Assembly (NCBI GenBank): GCA_028277515.1 | Contig: JANQGC010000245.1 | Coordinates: 1 to 24,089 of the forward strand | DNA length: 24,089 bases | From: Anaerolineae bacterium | GTDB taxonomy: Bacteria; Chloroflexota; Anaerolineae; Promineifilales; Promineifilaceae | Direction of reading: 5' to 3' | Shown here: piece after piece, positions 23,316 through 24,089 of the stretch | Layout: the number at the start of each line of letters is the position of its first letter | How positions within the stretch are numbered: position 1 is the first letter of the stretch | Notes under the pieces: generated by a model | What the model saw: only the letters and a program-made list of their open reading frames with translations | Told to the model about the DNA's origin: nothing | Databases searched by the model: none | Made by a program: the position numbers and the translations under genes

Positions 23316-23879
23316 ATGAATCGAAAAGTAATTGTGACTGGATTGGCTGTTTTATTAGTTGGTGTATTAGCTGCCGGGGCTTTTACGGCCGCGCAGTTGA
23401 TGTCTGCCCAAAATGGAGAAGCAGATGTACCCGCGGGAGCTATGGTGTTTGAAGATGTGATGGATGATGGTAGCGGCAACCCGGTGACTGTCAAGACGGT
23501 TATTTTGCCTGCTGAAGACCTGCCGCAGCGACCGGCTGAAGTAGGTGGCGTGTTGGTCAAAGAGGAAGACAACAGCTACTTCGTGGGTACGGGTTCTACC
23601 TCGGTGAGTGTGAATGTGGAAAATGGTGAAACAACGACGGCCGTAGAGCACAGTGGCCCGGAAATCGAGGTCGTCTCCGGCCGCGATACACGGTTTTATA
23701 GAGATATTACCGAAGTGAGTTTTACGGCCTCTGAGTCGAAAGAACAAACCTTGCAGCAGGAAGTTGCCCCGGTGGATCAGCCTACTGAAATGCCGCAGGG
23801 ATCGAGTATGCAGGTCTGGGGAGAGAAACGGGGTGATCGTGTGATCGCTGAAGTTATCGTCTATTCAGAGCCAAATTAG
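23316..23879 (+). CDS. Membrane-anchored extracytoplasmic protein, unrecognised (DUF5666-like end)
   Basis: A 187-residue protein with an N-terminal signal anchor (VIVTGLAVLLVGVLAAGAF) and an otherwise polar, acidic, beta-rich body. I do not recognise the family. The end (SSMQVWGEKRGDRVIAEVIV) resembles OB-like DUF5666 units, in which V-W-G and a final I-A-E strand recur; this is a weak likeness. No catalytic motif, Cys or His cluster was seen. ATG 23316 has AAGGAG 9 nt upstream. It lies 196 bp after the exporter permease, behind two operator-like palindromes and possibly a terminator, so it is probably regulated separately from the pump, though it might serve it as an accessory. Confidence 0.75.
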   Translation: MNRKVIVTGLAVLLVGVLAAGAFTAAQLMSAQNGEADVPAGAMVFEDVMDDGSGNPVTVKTVILPAEDLPQRPAEVGGVLVKEEDNSYFVGTGSTSVSVNVENGETTTAVEHSGPEIEVVSGRDTRFYRDITEVSFTASESKEQTLQQEVAPVDQPTEMPQGSSMQVWGEKRGDRVIAEVIVYSEPN

Positions 23880-23954
23880 CTTTAAAGTGACATATCAAGA
23901 AGCAACACATCACAGGCTCTGTTCTATGAGTGAAGAAATTTACTTTGACATCCT

Positions 23955-24009
23955 GAACGAAGTGAAGGATCTTTCGTCTTCTGCCGATGAAAGATTCCTC
24001 ACGCTGTTC
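23955..24009. repeat. REP-like interspersed stem-loop repeat
   Basis: Arms GAACGAAGTGAAGGATCTTTC (23955-23975) and the imperfect partner 23989-24009 pair at 16 of 21 positions across a 13-nt loop. The outer sequence CATCCTGAACGAAGTGAAGG is, from memory, a very common dispersed repeat in environmental bacterial genomes. A 32-codon frame over it (23926-24024) is explained by the repeat. Confidence 0.6.
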
Positions 24010-24020
24010 GGAGCAACTGT

Positions 24021-24089
24021 GTGAATAAAAATGGTCCAATCAAGAAAAAACAGGTCTATCTTGCCACGAATTTCCATCGCGAACCATCG
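24021..24089 (+). CDS. Possible start of a gene cut by the right edge
   Basis: GTG 24021 has GGAG 7 nt upstream and the frame is open for 23 codons to the edge (NKNGPIKKKQVYLATNF...). The basic start is compatible with a cytoplasmic protein. The ribosome-binding site lies in the REP-like repeat, and a second frame (ATG 24034) is also open, so support is thin. No family can be named. Confidence 0.2.
   Translation, partial: MNKNGPIKKKQVYLATNFHREPS

Noticed and set aside
23926..24024. 32-codon frame MSEEIYFDILNEVKDL... with its stop overlapping a GTG start
   Set aside because: Most of it is the translation of the REP-like stem-loop, which yields similar short frames wherever it occurs; the SD is weak and too far away.

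Overview
The window most likely comes from a Chloroflexota bacterium (Anaerolineae-like), probably a metagenome-derived genome of moderate GC. This is inferred from three things: a secreted repeat protein ending in the '-VYLPMARR' type tail that I associate with Chloroflexota exoproteins; a very large BTAD + NB-ARC + TPR regulator; and a MacAB-type exporter with no TolC-like partner beside it, as expected in a cell without a classical outer membrane. No rRNA, tRNA, CRISPR array, intact transposase or phage gene was seen.

Layout. (1) 1-4.75 kb: the 5' part of a glycine-betaine/proline-type ABC binding lipoprotein (minus strand, runs off the left edge), a stand-alone CBS-pair protein, a 993-residue secreted protein of 14 repeats (best read as two seven-bladed beta-propellers), and a fragment of an AraC-type regulator. 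(2) 4.75-7 kb: a CPA2-type cation/proton antiporter with TrkA-like domains, preceded by the decayed 3' end of a second hupE-like gene. (3) 7-15.5 kb: a divalent-metal island. A Fur-family regulator is followed on the minus strand by a His-ending lipoprotein and an ECF-type Co/Ni-like importer (CbiL-like, CbiM, CbiQ, CbiO). On the other side lie a CDF exporter with an unrecognised C-terminal domain, a HupE/UreJ permease, a TauE/SafE permease and a ZIP transporter. (4) 15.5-23.9 kb: the large AfsR/SARP-like regulator, an OmpR-type response regulator with no sensor kinase, a MacA-like adaptor, a MacB-like ATPase and permease, and a small membrane-anchored extracytoplasmic protein behind two near-identical palindromes. 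(5) The right edge carries a REP-like interspersed repeat and possibly the first codons of another gene.

How it fits together. The metal island combines import (ECF module, HupE, ZIP), export (CDF) and a sensor (Fur family). A TTTGTCAA(A/T)TTTT motif occurs once before the regulator gene and twice, as a perfect 16-bp inverted repeat, before the lipoprotein/importer operon, so it is the obvious candidate operator. Whether the metal is Zn, Ni or Co cannot be settled from the sequence. In the export region, a pair of TGTAACC repeats exactly 21 bp apart lies between the response-regulator gene and the adaptor gene, and is followed by a perfect 12-bp hairpin with seven Ts that contains the adaptor's ribosome-binding site. 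This suggests both transcriptional and leader-level control of the exporter.

The strongest unusual observations are: the hupE relic with its conserved promoter block, the regulator-operator geometry, the SD-sequestering hairpin, the start-codon hairpin of the response regulator, the 17-codon leader ORF overlapping the CDF start, the CDF fusion, and the twin 15/17-bp palindromes.
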